Of a stretch of DNA of 64,000 nucleotides, positions 37,376-47,196 are shown piece by piece (the stretch's first letter is position 1; each line of letters opens with the position of its first letter). The translations under genes were made by a program, and so were the position numbers. The DNA lies in NCBI RefSeq assembly GCF_000474275.2, contig NZ_ATAE01000030.1:53170-117169 (forward strand), read 5' to 3'. The notes beneath the pieces were generated by a model. The model ran no database searches. It had not been told where the DNA came from and saw only the letters and a program-made list of their open reading frames with translations. Source of the DNA: Alkalihalophilus marmarensis DSM 21297 (lineage in GTDB: Bacteria > Bacillota > Bacilli > Bacillales > Bacillaceae_D).

Positions 37376-39949
37376 TTATAATCCACATTTCAACTGTGCA
37401 CCGCAGCTTGTACATGTATTACAGCCGCCAATATCTTCAACTGTACCCTCTCGGCAAACGGGACAAGTATTCCCTACTTCTGAACCAAATGTCACATTTG
37501 TTGATCGAACTTCTGTAATTGTATTAACGAGAACGACCTTTTTCTTTTCGCCCTCAGCTTCCTCATTTGTTTGCTCGAAAAGTTCTTTTTGTTCGAAATT
37601 ATTTTCTTCGGCTTTGAGTGAAAGCACTTGAGCATCCCGGCTGCCATCGACATAAACGGTTCCGCCTTTAGCACCGCCGCGATATAGACGCTCATAAACC
37701 GCTTGAACCTGCTCTACTGTGTAGCCTTTAGGAGCATTAACGGTTTTAGATAATGAACTGTCAACCCAACGCTGGATAATACACTGAACATCCGCATGAG
37801 CTTCTGGTGATAATTCCATTGTAGAAATGAACCACTCTGGTAATTCGTCCGCAGAAGCCTCAGGGTGGCTGTTTAAGTACTCTTCCACAATTCCTGCTTT
37901 CACTTCGATAAATTTACCAAGACGTCCGCTTCGGAAATAAGAGAATGAGAAGTATGGCTCAAGACCTGTAGATACCCCTACCATCGTTCCTGTACTTCCT
38001 GTTGGGGCAACCGTTAATAAATGAGAATTGCGAATTCCATACGCCAGCACACCTTCACGGATATCCTCAGGCATTTTTTTCATGTAGCCTGTATTAATGA
38101 ATGCTTCTCGTAATGCTCTCGTCTCTTCTTCATTTTGACCAATTAAGTATGGGAAACTGCCTTTCTCTTTTGCTAACTCAATGCTTGTACGATAAGCTGT
38201 CGTTGCAATCGTTTCAAATACTTCATCAACTAATTGATTGCCTTTCTCTGATCCATAGACCGTCTCTGTATAAATAAGCAGATCATGTAAACCCATGACT
38301 CCGAGTCCGACACGACGCTCTCCTTTTGCTTGCTTCGTATTATCCTCTAAGAAATACGGGGTAGCATCAATGACATTATCTTGCATACGTACGCCGACTT
38401 CAACCGTCCGTTTTAATTTATCAAAGTTAACTGTTTTTGTTTCCTTATCAGCCATCTCTGCTAAGTTAATTGCAGCCAGATTACAAACAGAATACGGAGC
38501 AAGCGGCTGCTCTCCACAAGGGTTAGTCGCGACTACTTTTTGTCCGTATGCCTTAGCGTTCGTCATGTCATTAGCATTATCGATAAAGAAAATACCTGGT
38601 TCTGCACTATACGTAGCGCAAATATTAATCAGGTTCCATAGTTCTTTCGCTCGGATTAGGCGATAGGTTCGAACACCGTATCCCATCTCGCGCCATTCAC
38701 GCACATCTCCGATTTCATGCCATGTTTCATTGTAAGACTCCATTTCCTCCGCCGTATAATTTTCTACATCAGGGAAGCGAAGTGCGTACTCCTCATCGTT
38801 TTCAACAGCCTCCATAAACTCTTTCGTTAACGTAATGGAGATATTCGCGCCTGTTAAAAACTCTGAATTATTGACCTTGTATGTTCCGCCTGTCATTAAT
38901 TTATCTTCCGCTTCTTGAATGACTTTTGTATCAAATCCTCCCTGTCCTTCAACATTCCTGAAGTTCACGATCCCTTGATACATTGCCTCTTCAACTGGAG
39001 TAAGCGGGGTGAAACTTAGTTTTTCTTTAACTAGGCGACGAATTTGTTCATCATCTGTCTGTTCTAATAAGAAACGCAAAATACGCGGATTCTGCATTTT
39101 AGATATGATGAATTCTAAAATATCAGGATGCCAATCAGCCAACATAATCATCTGCGCTCCGCGTCTTGACCCACCCTGCTCAACTAAATGAGTAAGCTTG
39201 GCGATATCATCAAGCCAAGAAACTGAACCAGAAGATTTCCCATTCACGCCCCTTGCCAGCGTATTGCGCGGTCTAAGAGTTGAGCCATTTGTTCCGACTC
39301 CGCCGCCTCGGCTCATGATCTCCATTACTTGTTTACGATGCTCAGAAATCCCTTCACGTGAATCTTTCACAAAAGGCATTACATAACAATTGAAATACGT
39401 AACGTCTGTTTTAGCACCTGCTCCATAAAGAACTCGTCCTGCAGGGATGAAGTTCATATTGACTAACTCACTGTAAAACTGTTCAAAAGACTCTTGGCGA
39501 CGCGCTGCATCTTCTTCGACTGATGCCAAACCGGTTGCATTACGCTTAGCAATTTGTTCATAGAACAACTCTAACGGCTTTTCAATTGTATCTAGTGAAC
39601 GTGTTACGAGGCCGCTTTCTGCCTCTTCCCCTTCTAATACCCCGCGGAACTCTTCATCCACAAGAACTTTCGCTTTGTTATCTTCGCGGTTTAATTCAAC
39701 CACAAAACCAAATCCTCTAGCAGGGAACTTAGGGTCTGCTTTAACAGTTAATACAACAAAATCTCCTACAGCTAATGTTTTCTTCTCCGTATCCTTAAAC
39801 GTATAACGGTCAAGCATAACAAGTCTAGACACACCCTTTTTCGTTATGTGCATGTCTTCCGTTATTGGATGAACTTGTGAAAATTGTGCAATGTCTTTAT
39901 TTAATTTCTCCACATTGACACGCATCACGTTCGCCATCGTCATCGCCAT
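37376..39949 (-). CDS. nrdJ: Adenosylcobalamin-dependent (class II) ribonucleotide reductase
   Basis: The 857-residue protein carries the class II signature. Conserved elements are FIPAGRVLYGAGAK, MSRGGGVGTNGSTLRPR, the QGGSRRGAQM loop, the radical-site region VVATNPCGEQPLAPYSVCNLAAINL (N-x-C-G-E with the thiyl cysteine) and TVAPTGSTGTMVG. The C-terminus ends in two CxxC pairs (CPVCREGTV and CNTCTSCGAQLKC), zinc-like and redox cysteines typical of the Bacillus form. It reduces ribonucleotides to deoxyribonucleotides with B12, needing no oxygen. ATG follows AAAGGAGGAGACGTGA. Two NrdR boxes lie about 160-200 bases upstream. Confidence 0.94.
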   Translation of the reverse strand: MAMTMANVMRVNVEKLNKDIAQFSQVHPITEDMHITKKGVSRLVMLDRYTFKDTEKKTLAVGDFVVLTVKADPKFPARGFGFVVELNREDNKAKVLVDEEFRGVLEGEEAESGLVTRSLDTIEKPLELFYEQIAKRNATGLASVEEDAARRQESFEQFYSELVNMNFIPAGRVLYGAGAKTDVTYFNCYVMPFVKDSREGISEHRKQVMEIMSRGGGVGTNGSTLRPRNTLARGVNGKSSGSVSWLDDIAKLTHLVEQGGSRRGAQMIMLADWHPDILEFIISKMQNPRILRFLLEQTDDEQIRRLVKEKLSFTPLTPVEEAMYQGIVNFRNVEGQGGFDTKVIQEAEDKLMTGGTYKVNNSEFLTGANISITLTKEFMEAVENDEEYALRFPDVENYTAEEMESYNETWHEIGDVREWREMGYGVRTYRLIRAKELWNLINICATYSAEPGIFFIDNANDMTNAKAYGQKVVATNPCGEQPLAPYSVCNLAAINLAEMADKETKTVNFDKLKRTVEVGVRMQDNVIDATPYFLEDNTKQAKGERRVGLGVMGLHDLLIYTETVYGSEKGNQLVDEVFETIATTAYRTSIELAKEKGSFPYLIGQNEEETRALREAFINTGYMKKMPEDIREGVLAYGIRNSHLLTVAPTGSTGTMVGVSTGLEPYFSFSYFRSGRLGKFIEVKAGIVEEYLNSHPEASADELPEWFISTMELSPEAHADVQCIIQRWVDSSLSKTVNAPKGYTVEQVQAVYERLYRGGAKGGTVYVDGSRDAQVLSLKAEENNFEQKELFEQTNEEAEGEKKKVVLVNTITEVRSTNVTFGSEVGNTCPVCREGTVEDIGGCNTCTSCGAQLKCGL

Positions 39950-40105
39950 TCACGTCTCCTCCTTTAATTAAACCACTAAAACATTTATTAAAAACTAAAT
40001 TTAAATAACTCAATCAAAATAAACTCAACAATAATGGAATTGCCAGGTGCATGTCCATGTCTAAGTTTTTATTCTTGGGTAAGTCTACCACAGGTCTATA
40101 CCCTG

Positions 40106-40154
40106 ATTCAATATATAGTACTCCTTTTTCAGAAATAAACACTATATATTGTGT
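40106..40154 (-). promoter_or_regulatory. Paired NrdR boxes upstream of nrdJ
   Basis: A perfect NrdR palindrome ACACTATATATTGTGT lies at 40139-40154. A second, matching 12 of 16 positions, lies at 40106-40121 (ATTCAATATATAGTAC). The 33-base offset is about three helical turns, the spacing known for NrdR operators. It lies between nrdJ and the divergent dat gene, so nrdJ is the likely target. Confidence 0.82.
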
Positions 40155-40415
40155 TAAATTAAATTTGATCCTATTTTGTCAAACTTGAAACAGCTAAAAA
40201 AGACAAGCATATATGAGTTTAACAGATATTTAATTTGATTTTCCCGTTAATTTGAACCAATTTCTCTCTTGCCAAAGATAGGACAAAAGTCAAACCCTTA
40301 TCTGATCTCAATTCGACAAAGCGAGAAAAAATGATTGACAAAATTTTTTTGGGATGTTCAGATAATGAAGATAACTATCTGAAAATCTGAATTACTAGAG
40401 CTGGAGGTTTTACTT
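40155..40415. other. Intergenic region upstream of dat
   Basis: No gene or RNA motif was seen. TTGACA at 40333-40338 with GATAAT 20 bases on is a possible but over-spaced promoter for dat. No cobalamin riboswitch features were found. Confidence 0.4.
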
Positions 40416-41249
40416 ATGAAATATGTTCTCATTGACCAAGATATTGTACCTAAAGAAAAAGCCGGCATAGACTTTGATGATCGCGGCTATCATTTTGGTG
40501 ACGGAATTTATGAAGTTATTCGTATATATAACGGCAAACCATTTACGATAAATCAACATCTAGATCGTCTTTATGAGAGCGCTAAAAAACTTGATATTCC
40601 TCTCTCAACAACGAGAGAGACGTTTACTGAGCTTATAAATGAATTGATTATAAAAAATACCATTGAAACAGGAATTGTCTATATTCAATTAACACGCGGC
40701 TTACAGCCAAGGAACCATTTATACCAACGTGAAATCTCACCCGTTCTAACCGGTTTTGCTGAAAATTTAGAGCGTAAAGACGAGCTATTAGCTAACGGAG
40801 TCGACTTATGGCTCACAAAAGATATCCGTTGGCTGCGCTGTGACATTAAAACGATAAACTTACTTGGTAACATAATGGCAAAGCGAGAAGCAGCTGATCA
40901 CAATTGCCATGAAGCCATCATGCACAGAGATGGTACGGTGACTGAGGGCTCGTCATCAAACCTGTTCCTAATAAAAGATTCTACTCTCTATACTCATCCT
41001 GCCACAAACTTCATCTTAAACGGCATCACTAGACAAGTTGTAATCAAGCTTGCTAAAGAAGCTGGACTTCATGTAGTAGAAGAAGCCTTTCCTACCGATG
41101 TACTAGCGATTGCAGACGAAGCTTTTATTACCAGCACAACGATGGAAGTAACCCCTGTTCGGTCGATTACAGGTGATGTCTCAGCAACGCTTGAGATTGG
41201 TCCTATCACAAGACAGCTGCAAGAAGCCTTCAAGCAGCTGCTGCCATAA
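40416..41249 (+). CDS. dat: D-alanine (D-amino acid) aminotransferase
   Basis: The 277-residue fold-type IV PLP enzyme has the N-terminal FDDRGYHFGDGIYEVIRIYNG, the Schiff-base lysine in CDIKTINLLGN near residue 146, the conserved Glu in HRDGTVTEGSSSNLFLI and the phosphate-binding ILNGITRQVV. It interconverts D-alanine and D-glutamate for peptidoglycan. The WLRCDIKTINLL sequence and RGLQPRNH point to the D-specific branch. ATG follows GCTGGAGGTTTTACTT. It is convergent with lipM. Confidence 0.93.
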   Translation: MKYVLIDQDIVPKEKAGIDFDDRGYHFGDGIYEVIRIYNGKPFTINQHLDRLYESAKKLDIPLSTTRETFTELINELIIKNTIETGIVYIQLTRGLQPRNHLYQREISPVLTGFAENLERKDELLANGVDLWLTKDIRWLRCDIKTINLLGNIMAKREAADHNCHEAIMHRDGTVTEGSSSNLFLIKDSTLYTHPATNFILNGITRQVVIKLAKEAGLHVVEEAFPTDVLAIADEAFITSTTMEVTPVRSITGDVSATLEIGPITRQLQEAFKQLLP

Positions 41250-41256
41250 CAAAATA

Positions 41257-41295
41257 AATAGAAAAGGCCCTGGCAGGTTCCAGGCCTTTTCTATT
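41257..41295. terminator. Bidirectional terminator between dat and lipM
   Basis: AATAGAAAAGGCC-TGG pairs with CCA-GGCCTTTTCTATT, with A/T flanks on both sides. Confidence 0.88.
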
Positions 41296-42133
41296 ATTTA
41301 CGGTAGTTCCAGCTATCTTGTTCATACCTTTCATGAGCAATTTTCCATACTTCTGCTTCCTCATCCATAGTTAATGAATAAGGTTCAAGTGTAATGCCTA
41401 ACCCTTTTTCAAAACCATAATGAAAGGCCTCTTTTGCCTCCTCCATTGTAAGAGAGGTTTCGCGAAGAGCATTTATTGCTACTGCTTTATTTTTAAAGTT
41501 TTTCTGCATTCTTTCACGTACACGTTCACTTGGATAATTAAACAGGTCGAATAGCTTATCTTCATCTATATCTAAGATAATTGAGCCGTGCTGCAAAATA
41601 ACTCCTTTTTGCCTCGTTTGAGCACTCCCTGCCACTTTTCTTCCTTCTACAACAAGTTCATACCAAGAAGGTGCATCAAAACAAACAGCCGAGCGCGGGT
41701 TTTTTAACGCGTTTTTTTCTTCATCTGTACGAGGGACCGCAAAATAAGCATCAAGTCCTACTTTTTTAAACCCTTCAAGAATACCTTCTGAAATTACACG
41801 ATACGCCTCAGTAACGGTCGCCGGCATCTCAGGATGGTCTTCTGAAACAATCACACTATATGTAAGCTCTTGATCATGCAGTACTCCGCGTCCTCCGGTA
41901 GGCCTTCTGACAAATCCTAACCCGTAATCCTTAACTGCCTTCATATTGACTTCTTTTTCTACTTTTTGAAAATAGCCAATGGAGAGAGTTGCAGGATTCC
42001 AACCGTAAAATCTGATGGTCGGTGGTATTTTCCCTTTACTATGCCAGTCTAGCAACGCTTCATCTAAGGCCATATTATAAGCAGGTGAACAATTACCAGA
42101 ATCAATAAAACGCCATGTTTCATTCATATTCAT
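41294..42133 (-). CDS. lipM: Octanoyl-[GcvH]:protein N-octanoyltransferase LipM
   Basis: The 279-residue protein has the lipoate ligase-like fold: [15 protein letters not shown], the [19 protein letters not shown] loop, the acyl-cysteine in [27 protein letters not shown] near residue 150, and QHGSILL. The cysteine in that position and the lysine of GRKVAGSAQ match LipM rather than LplJ ligases. It moves octanoate from acyl carrier protein to GcvH to begin lipoate synthesis. This fits the lipoate-dependent glycine cleavage and Bkd systems in the same window. Confidence 0.9.
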   Translation of the reverse strand: MNMNETWRFIDSGNCSPAYNMALDEALLDWHSKGKIPPTIRFYGWNPATLSIGYFQKVEKEVNMKAVKDYGLGFVRRPTGGRGVLHDQELTYSVIVSEDHPEMPATVTEAYRVISEGILEGFKKVGLDAYFAVPRTDEEKNALKNPRSAVCFDAPSWYELVVEGRKVAGSAQTRQKGVILQHGSIILDIDEDKLFDLFNYPSERVRERMQKNFKNKAVAINALRETSLTMEEAKEAFHYGFEKGLGITLEPYSLTMDEEAEVWKIAHERYEQDSWNYRK

Positions 42134-42325
42134 CGCTTCTTTCTGTATGCTATCATCTAAAGTTCCAACCTAGTGTAACAAAATCACCAAAGAGAGCCAA
42201 GTAGGTTGCTTTGATATTCTGTGACTAATTAACATCGATTCACATATAGCAATTGCTAATTCCTGTCCAGATAGATATAATTTAATGAGAAATGATGTAT
42301 TTGTAGAAGGAGTGTACGTAGATTT

Positions 42326-42703
42326 ATGATGATTTACTTATGGCTGATTCTTTTAGCACTAGTGGTGTATGCAGTATTTAAACGTTTCTATACGCCTAAA
42401 TACTTAACTACATTAACACAGGAAGATTTCATTAAAGGATATCGAAAGGCGCAATTAATCGATGTACGAGAACCACGTGAATATGAGGGCGGGCATATTC
42501 TAGGCTCAAGAAACATTCCTATGTCCCAGCTGCGTCAGCGCGCCAATGAAGTCCGTACCGACCAGCCTGTATACCTTTATTGCCAATCTGGAGCTAGAAG
42601 CAGACAAGCTGCTCAATTCCTTAAAAAGAAACGCGGTGTAGAAGATATCTATCATTTGCAGGGCGGCTTCAAAAAATGGACAGGCAAAATCAAGAAAAAA
42701 TAA
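42326..42703 (+). CDS. yqhL: Rhodanese-like protein with membrane anchor (YqhL)
   Basis: The 125-residue protein has an N-terminal membrane helix (2-18) and one rhodanese domain. AQLIDVREPREYEGGHILGSRNIPM precedes the active-site loop YLYCQSGARSRQAAQFL with the catalytic Cys. It is predicted to be a sulfurtransferase facing the cytoplasm; the acceptor is unknown. ATG 42326 is about 13 bases from AGGAG, rather long. It converges on gcvPB with a shared terminator. Confidence 0.9.
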   Translation: MMIYLWLILLALVVYAVFKRFYTPKYLTTLTQEDFIKGYRKAQLIDVREPREYEGGHILGSRNIPMSQLRQRANEVRTDQPVYLYCQSGARSRQAAQFLKKKRGVEDIYHLQGGFKKWTGKIKKK

Positions 42704-42751
42704 GCATAAAGAAAGAGGCTGATATGTCAGCCTCTTTTATTTATGCTTTTT
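42702..42751. terminator. Bidirectional terminator between yqhL and gcvPB
   Basis: Nested stems AAGCATAAA/TTTATGCTT and AGAGGCTGA/TCAGCCTCT form a long hairpin with T-runs; the gcvPB stop codon is inside it. Confidence 0.88.
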
Positions 42752-44201
42752 GATACCGAAGGATTGGCTTTCTCGCAGCAGTCGTCTCATCTAAGCGGCT
42801 GATAACCGTATGATGAGGAGCTTCTTGGACTACTTCTGGACTTTCTTCTGCTTCTTTTGCGATTTGAATCATCGCATCAACAAATTCATCAAGCGTTTCT
42901 TTTGACTCTGTTTCAGTCGGCTCAAACATCATGCACTCCTCTACATTGAGCGGGAAGTAGATGGTCGGAGGATGATATCCAAAATCTAGAAGTCGTTTAG
43001 CCATATCGAGCGTTCTTACACCGAGCTTCTTTTGTCTACGTCCCGAAATGACAAATTCATGTTTACAATGCTGTGTATACGGCAGATCAAAATGAGGCTC
43101 TAGTCTGCGCATCATGTAATTAGCATTTAACACGGCATATTCAGAGACTTTTCTCAATCCTTCTGGTCCCATTGTACGGATATACGTATACGCACGTACA
43201 TTGATCCCGTAATTTCCATAATACGGCTTCACTCGTCCAATCGACTTTGGACGATCATATTCAAAGCGGTACGTACCCTGTTCTTTCACTAAAACAGGTT
43301 TAGGTAGAAATGGAATCAATTCTTTTTTCACCCCGACAGGACCAGATCCAGGGCCGCCCCCTCCGTGAGGACCAGTGAACGTCTTATGCAGGTTTAAATG
43401 GACTACATCAAAGCCCATATCTCCAGGTCTTGCTATTCCTAGAATCGCGTTTGAATTGGCTCCGTCGTAATAAAGTTTACCGCCGGCGTCATGAATAATG
43501 GCAGCCATTTCTTCGATATAAGTTTCAAAAAGACCTAATGTGTTAGGGTTTGTCAGCATTAATGCCGCAGTATCAGGCCCTACAACTTCTCTTAAGTGAT
43601 CAAGATCTACGAGTCCCTCTCCATTCGTACGAACCGTAATCGACTCAAAACCTGCCACAGTCGCTGAAGCTGGATTTGTCCCATGCGCTGAGTCGGGAAC
43701 AATGACTTTTGTACGCTCGTTGTCGCCATTCGCTTCATGAAGGGCACGAATCATCATTAATCCAGTCCATTCACCATGAGCCCCAGCAGCTGGCTGAAGC
43801 GTCACTTCATCCATTCCTGTAATCTCTGCTAAAGATGTTTGCAGGTCATAAAGTAATTCAAGGGACCCTTGAACCTGCTCTTCCGGCTGATATGGGTGAA
43901 CATAAGCTAGCCCCTCATAACGAGCGACATTTTCATTAATTTTAGGATTGTACTTCATCGTACATGACCCTAATGGATAAAAACCTGAATCTACACCATG
44001 ATTACGAGTAGACAGGGCAGTATAATGACGCATAATCTGAAGCTCTGACACCTCTGGCAGTTCAGCTGCCTGCTCTCGAATAAATTCCTCAGGCAATAAC
44101 GCCTCCATTGACTCACAAGGAATATCGAGGTCAGGCAAGCTATGCCCGACTCTGCCTTCTTTACTTAGTTCAAAAATGAGCGGCTGGTCTTGGTTGTTCA
44201 T
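42741..44201 (-). CDS. gcvPB: Glycine dehydrogenase (decarboxylating) subunit 2
   Basis: The 486-residue PLP subunit has the lysine region [23 protein letters not shown] near residue 270, with [13 protein letters not shown] near 78 and [11 protein letters not shown] near 170. With GcvPA it forms the split P-protein that decarboxylates glycine and passes the aminomethyl group to lipoyl-GcvH. ATG overlaps the gcvPA stop (ATGA). It is the last gene of the riboswitch-controlled operon. Confidence 0.97.
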   Translation of the reverse strand: MNNQDQPLIFELSKEGRVGHSLPDLDIPCESMEALLPEEFIREQAAELPEVSELQIMRHYTALSTRNHGVDSGFYPLGSCTMKYNPKINENVARYEGLAYVHPYQPEEQVQGSLELLYDLQTSLAEITGMDEVTLQPAAGAHGEWTGLMMIRALHEANGDNERTKVIVPDSAHGTNPASATVAGFESITVRTNGEGLVDLDHLREVVGPDTAALMLTNPNTLGLFETYIEEMAAIIHDAGGKLYYDGANSNAILGIARPGDMGFDVVHLNLHKTFTGPHGGGGPGSGPVGVKKELIPFLPKPVLVKEQGTYRFEYDRPKSIGRVKPYYGNYGINVRAYTYIRTMGPEGLRKVSEYAVLNANYMMRRLEPHFDLPYTQHCKHEFVISGRRQKKLGVRTLDMAKRLLDFGYHPPTIYFPLNVEECMMFEPTETESKETLDEFVDAMIQIAKEAEESPEVVQEAPHHTVISRLDETTAARKPILRYQKA

Positions 44202-45541
44202 ACTAACGCCCCCAATTCTTTTGCAAATTGATCGATTTCTACTTTCGTACGCACTTCAGTAACACATACAAGCATGTGATCTTGATATTCAGGATAGTAG
44301 AACCCTAAATCATACCCACCAATAAAGCCTTTATCTAATAGAGCCTTATTTATTTCTTCAATCGGCTTCCCGAGCTTAATGATAAATTCATTGTACGATG
44401 GAGCTCCTTCGAGAACCTCTACACCGTTTTCTTTCAACTGTTTTTTTGCATAGGCGGCCTTTTGCAGATTTTGATAGGCAACTTCCTTCATTCCAGCCTT
44501 TCCAAGAGCTGTCATAGCAACAGAAGCAGCCAGAGCATTAAGTGCCTGATTGGAACAAATATTAGACGTCGCCTTTTCGCGGCGGATATGCTGCTCGCGT
44601 GCTTGCAATGTTAATACAAATCCACGCTGCCCCTTCTCATCAGTCGTCTGTCCGACAAGACGGCCAGGCACTTTTCTCATTAACTTTTTCGTCGTAGCAA
44701 AGTATCCGCAATGAGGTCCGCCATATTGAGGTGCAATACCAAATGGCTGAGCGTCCCCAACAACAATATCTGCCCCGTATTCACCTGGTGATTTTAGGAG
44801 ACCTAGCGCCATTGGGTTGCTTGATACGACAAACATTGCTTTATCAGAGTGTGTAATTTCCTCAATCTTATCAAGTGATTCTAAGTTTCCGAAGAAATTT
44901 GGGTACTGTACAATCACACACGCAGTATCTTCACTGTATGCTTTTTTCAGTGCATCAAGATCAGTCAGACCATCAGCCACATCAACTTCTACAACATTTA
45001 ACCTCTGCCCGTAAGCATTCGTCTTGATTACTTCTCTCGCTTCTGGATGAACAGCTTTTGAAACAAGAATGGTTTTCTTTTTTGTTTGACCAGCACTCAT
45101 CATTGCTGCTTCCGCTAGTGCAGTTGGGCCATCATACATAGATGAGTTCGCGAGGTCCATTCCTGTTAGTTCACTAATCATCGTCTGAAATTCAAAAATA
45201 GCCTGAAGTTCCCCTTGGGAAATTTCCGGTTGATAAGGAGTATACGCAGTGTAAAATTCAGAGCGTGATATAACATGGTCAACAATAGAAGGAATATAGT
45301 GCTCATACACCCCAGCACCCAAGAAAGACGTTTTTTGTTTAAGCGAAACATTTTTTGCTGCCAAGCCTTGAAAATACTTCACAAGTTCAGGCTCTTTTAA
45401 TGCTTTAGGGATCGCTAATTCTCCCTTAAAACGAATGCCTTCTGGAATATCTGAAAATAATTCCTCAATGCTGTCGACCCCAATAGTATGAAGCATATCT
45501 TTTTCATCTTGTTCGGTCATAGGTAAATATCGATTCGTCAT
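44198..45541 (-). CDS. gcvPA: Glycine dehydrogenase (decarboxylating) subunit 1
   Basis: The 447-residue N-terminal half of the split P-protein has [38 protein letters not shown] and [16 protein letters not shown], with [42 protein letters not shown] near 305-345. It pairs with GcvPB and binds PLP at the shared interface. ATG follows AGGAGGAGCTTGCAAC, 57 bases after gcvT. The split arrangement is usual in Firmicutes. Confidence 0.97.
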   Translation of the reverse strand: MTNRYLPMTEQDEKDMLHTIGVDSIEELFSDIPEGIRFKGELAIPKALKEPELVKYFQGLAAKNVSLKQKTSFLGAGVYEHYIPSIVDHVISRSEFYTAYTPYQPEISQGELQAIFEFQTMISELTGMDLANSSMYDGPTALAEAAMMSAGQTKKKTILVSKAVHPEAREVIKTNAYGQRLNVVEVDVADGLTDLDALKKAYSEDTACVIVQYPNFFGNLESLDKIEEITHSDKAMFVVSSNPMALGLLKSPGEYGADIVVGDAQPFGIAPQYGGPHCGYFATTKKLMRKVPGRLVGQTTDEKGQRGFVLTLQAREQHIRREKATSNICSNQALNALAASVAMTALGKAGMKEVAYQNLQKAAYAKKQLKENGVEVLEGAPSYNEFIIKLGKPIEEINKALLDKGFIGGYDLGFYYPEYQDHMLVCVTEVRTKVEIDQFAKELGALV

Positions 45542-45598
45542 GTTGCAAGCTCCTCCTCATCCTTATAGACACTTCTAGTACGCCATTCTCTTACTTAA

Positions 45599-46696
45599 TT
45601 ATGAACGTTTATAAAAAGGTGTATTTACAACCATTGCCTTTAGCGTTTTTTTACGTACTTGCACGAATACTTCTGTCCCTGCTTCCGTATACTCACTGTC
45701 AATAACAGCTAGTCCTACATTTTTTTTAAGTGTAGGGGACTGTGTTCCTGTTGTGACAAAGCCAATCTGACTATCATTTGCTAATACTTCATACCCTGTC
45801 CGCGGGATTCCCTTATCAACCATTTCAAGACCAACGAGCTTTCTTTTAAGCCCTTCTTCTTTTTGCTTTTTCAATGCGTCCTTGCCAATAAAGTCTTCTT
45901 CCTTGCCTACTTTAACTGCAAACCCTATCCCAGCTTCAAGAGGGGAGATGTCACTTGTTAATTCTTGGCCATATAGAGGCAGCTTCGCTTCAAATCTCAA
46001 CGTATCACGCGCACCTAACCCGCATGGCACTAACCCTTTACTGCTGCCTGTCTCAAGCAGTGTGCTCCATAATTCAGCTGCCTGCTCGGCCTGCAAATAA
46101 ATTTCAAACCCATCCTCGCCCGTATAGCCTGTTCTTGACACTAGCGCCTTTATACCAGATAGATCGACATTATCTTGAAAGCGGAAAAAGCGTATGTCAC
46201 TTAAGTCTTGATCTGTAAGTGTCTGCAAGATCTCTTCTGCAAGTGGTCCCTGTATCGCTAATTGAGCAATATCGTCTGAAATATTATTTACTTTAACACC
46301 AGCGATTTTATGTTGATTGAGCCAATCCATATCCTTATCAATATTAGACGCATTAATGACGAGCAAGTAGTCATCAGCCGCTTTTCTATAGATCAAAAGA
46401 TCATCAACTGTTCCTCCGTCCGGATAGCACATAGCGGTGTACTGTGCTTGATTATCCACCAGTTTGCTAACATCATTTGTCATCATTTTTTGTAAGTAGG
46501 CTAACGCATTTTCTCCTTTAACCTCGACTTCTCCCATATGAGACACGTCAAATAATCCTGCTTTTGTTCTAACCGCTTCATGTTCTTCTTTAATGCTTGA
46601 AAATTGAACAGGCAGATCCCATCCGCCGAAATCAATCGTTTTAGCTCCTGCTTTTTGATATTCTTCAAATAAAGGGGTGCGCTTTAACGTTGTCAT
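45599..46696 (-). CDS. gcvT: Aminomethyltransferase (glycine cleavage T-protein)
   Basis: The protein has 365 residues from the second of two ATGs (46694-46696), six bases after GGAGG; the first, at 46697-46699, is also possible. Features are the N-terminal [54 protein letters not shown] and [18 protein letters not shown], all typical. It releases ammonia and makes methylene-tetrahydrofolate from the aminomethyl-lipoyl group. It is the first gene behind the tandem glycine riboswitch. Confidence 0.97.
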   Translation of the reverse strand: MTTLKRTPLFEEYQKAGAKTIDFGGWDLPVQFSSIKEEHEAVRTKAGLFDVSHMGEVEVKGENALAYLQKMMTNDVSKLVDNQAQYTAMCYPDGGTVDDLLIYRKAADDYLLVINASNIDKDMDWLNQHKIAGVKVNNISDDIAQLAIQGPLAEEILQTLTDQDLSDIRFFRFQDNVDLSGIKALVSRTGYTGEDGFEIYLQAEQAAELWSTLLETGSSKGLVPCGLGARDTLRFEAKLPLYGQELTSDISPLEAGIGFAVKVGKEEDFIGKDALKKQKEEGLKRKLVGLEMVDKGIPRTGYEVLANDSQIGFVTTGTQSPTLKKNVGLAVIDSEYTEAGTEVFVQVRKKTLKAMVVNTPFYKRS

Positions 46697-46763
46697 CATT
46701 GTCCTCCTTTGTGTTAAAACAAACACTATTCAGAAATTTGATTATGAAGATAGGCTGGGTAAA

Positions 46764-46811
46764 CAAAAAAAGGACAGGGCTATACACATACGATGTATAA
46801 CCCTGTCCTTT
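46764..46811 (-). terminator. Expression-platform terminator of the glycine riboswitch
   Basis: AAAGGACAGGG-TATACA pairs with TGTATA-CCCTGTCCTTT and is followed by TTTTTT on the minus strand. It lies between the second aptamer and the gcvT ribosome site, so its formation would stop transcription before gcvT. Confidence 0.88.
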
Positions 46812-46815
46812 AACC

Positions 46816-46975
46816 AGAAAGTTTCGTTCTATTAAGAACTGTCTTCGTAGGTGGCTCAACATTTGAGCACTCTCCAGAGCTGCGTCCTGTAAGAGTCTTC
46901 TTTGCCTGAGAGATTCACAAATTTTGCTTGCTCCTTCGGCGCTGCGCAACTATACGCAGTCTCTCCCCCTACTTT
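46816..46975 (-). promoter_or_regulatory. Tandem glycine riboswitch
   Basis: Read 5' to 3' on the minus strand, the first aptamer holds GGGGGAGAGACTGCG, GCGCCGAAGGAGCAAGC and AATCTCTCAGGCAAA. After a short linker the second aptamer holds AGGACGCAGCTCTGGAGAG and AGCCACCTACGAAGACAG. These are the conserved glycine-aptamer elements in double form. A terminator follows. In the B. subtilis homologue glycine binding favours antitermination and switches the gcv operon on. Confidence 0.95.
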
Positions 46976-47196
46976 CATCCGCAAAAGCTTCACTTTTATA
47001 GGATCATTTTTCATGTTTTCACTTGAATTGGTACATACTAGAAAAGAAAAACCAATTTATTCTACTATCCATCAATATACTCTATATTTAAATCTACTTT
47101 TACAGAATTTGACGAATTGTCTGTTTCCTTCTACTCATATCCTACCAAGACGATTCAAATGGCGCAATAGTTTCTTTTAGGAAAGGAAAGATAACC

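Noticed and set aside
39950..40415. Cobalamin riboswitch before the B12-dependent reductase
   Set aside because: No B12-box-like core or peripheral helices could be found; NrdR boxes account for regulation.
46665..46949. 94-residue frame across the glycine riboswitch
   Set aside because: It reads through aptamers and terminator and overlaps the gcvT start; the RNA explains the sequence.
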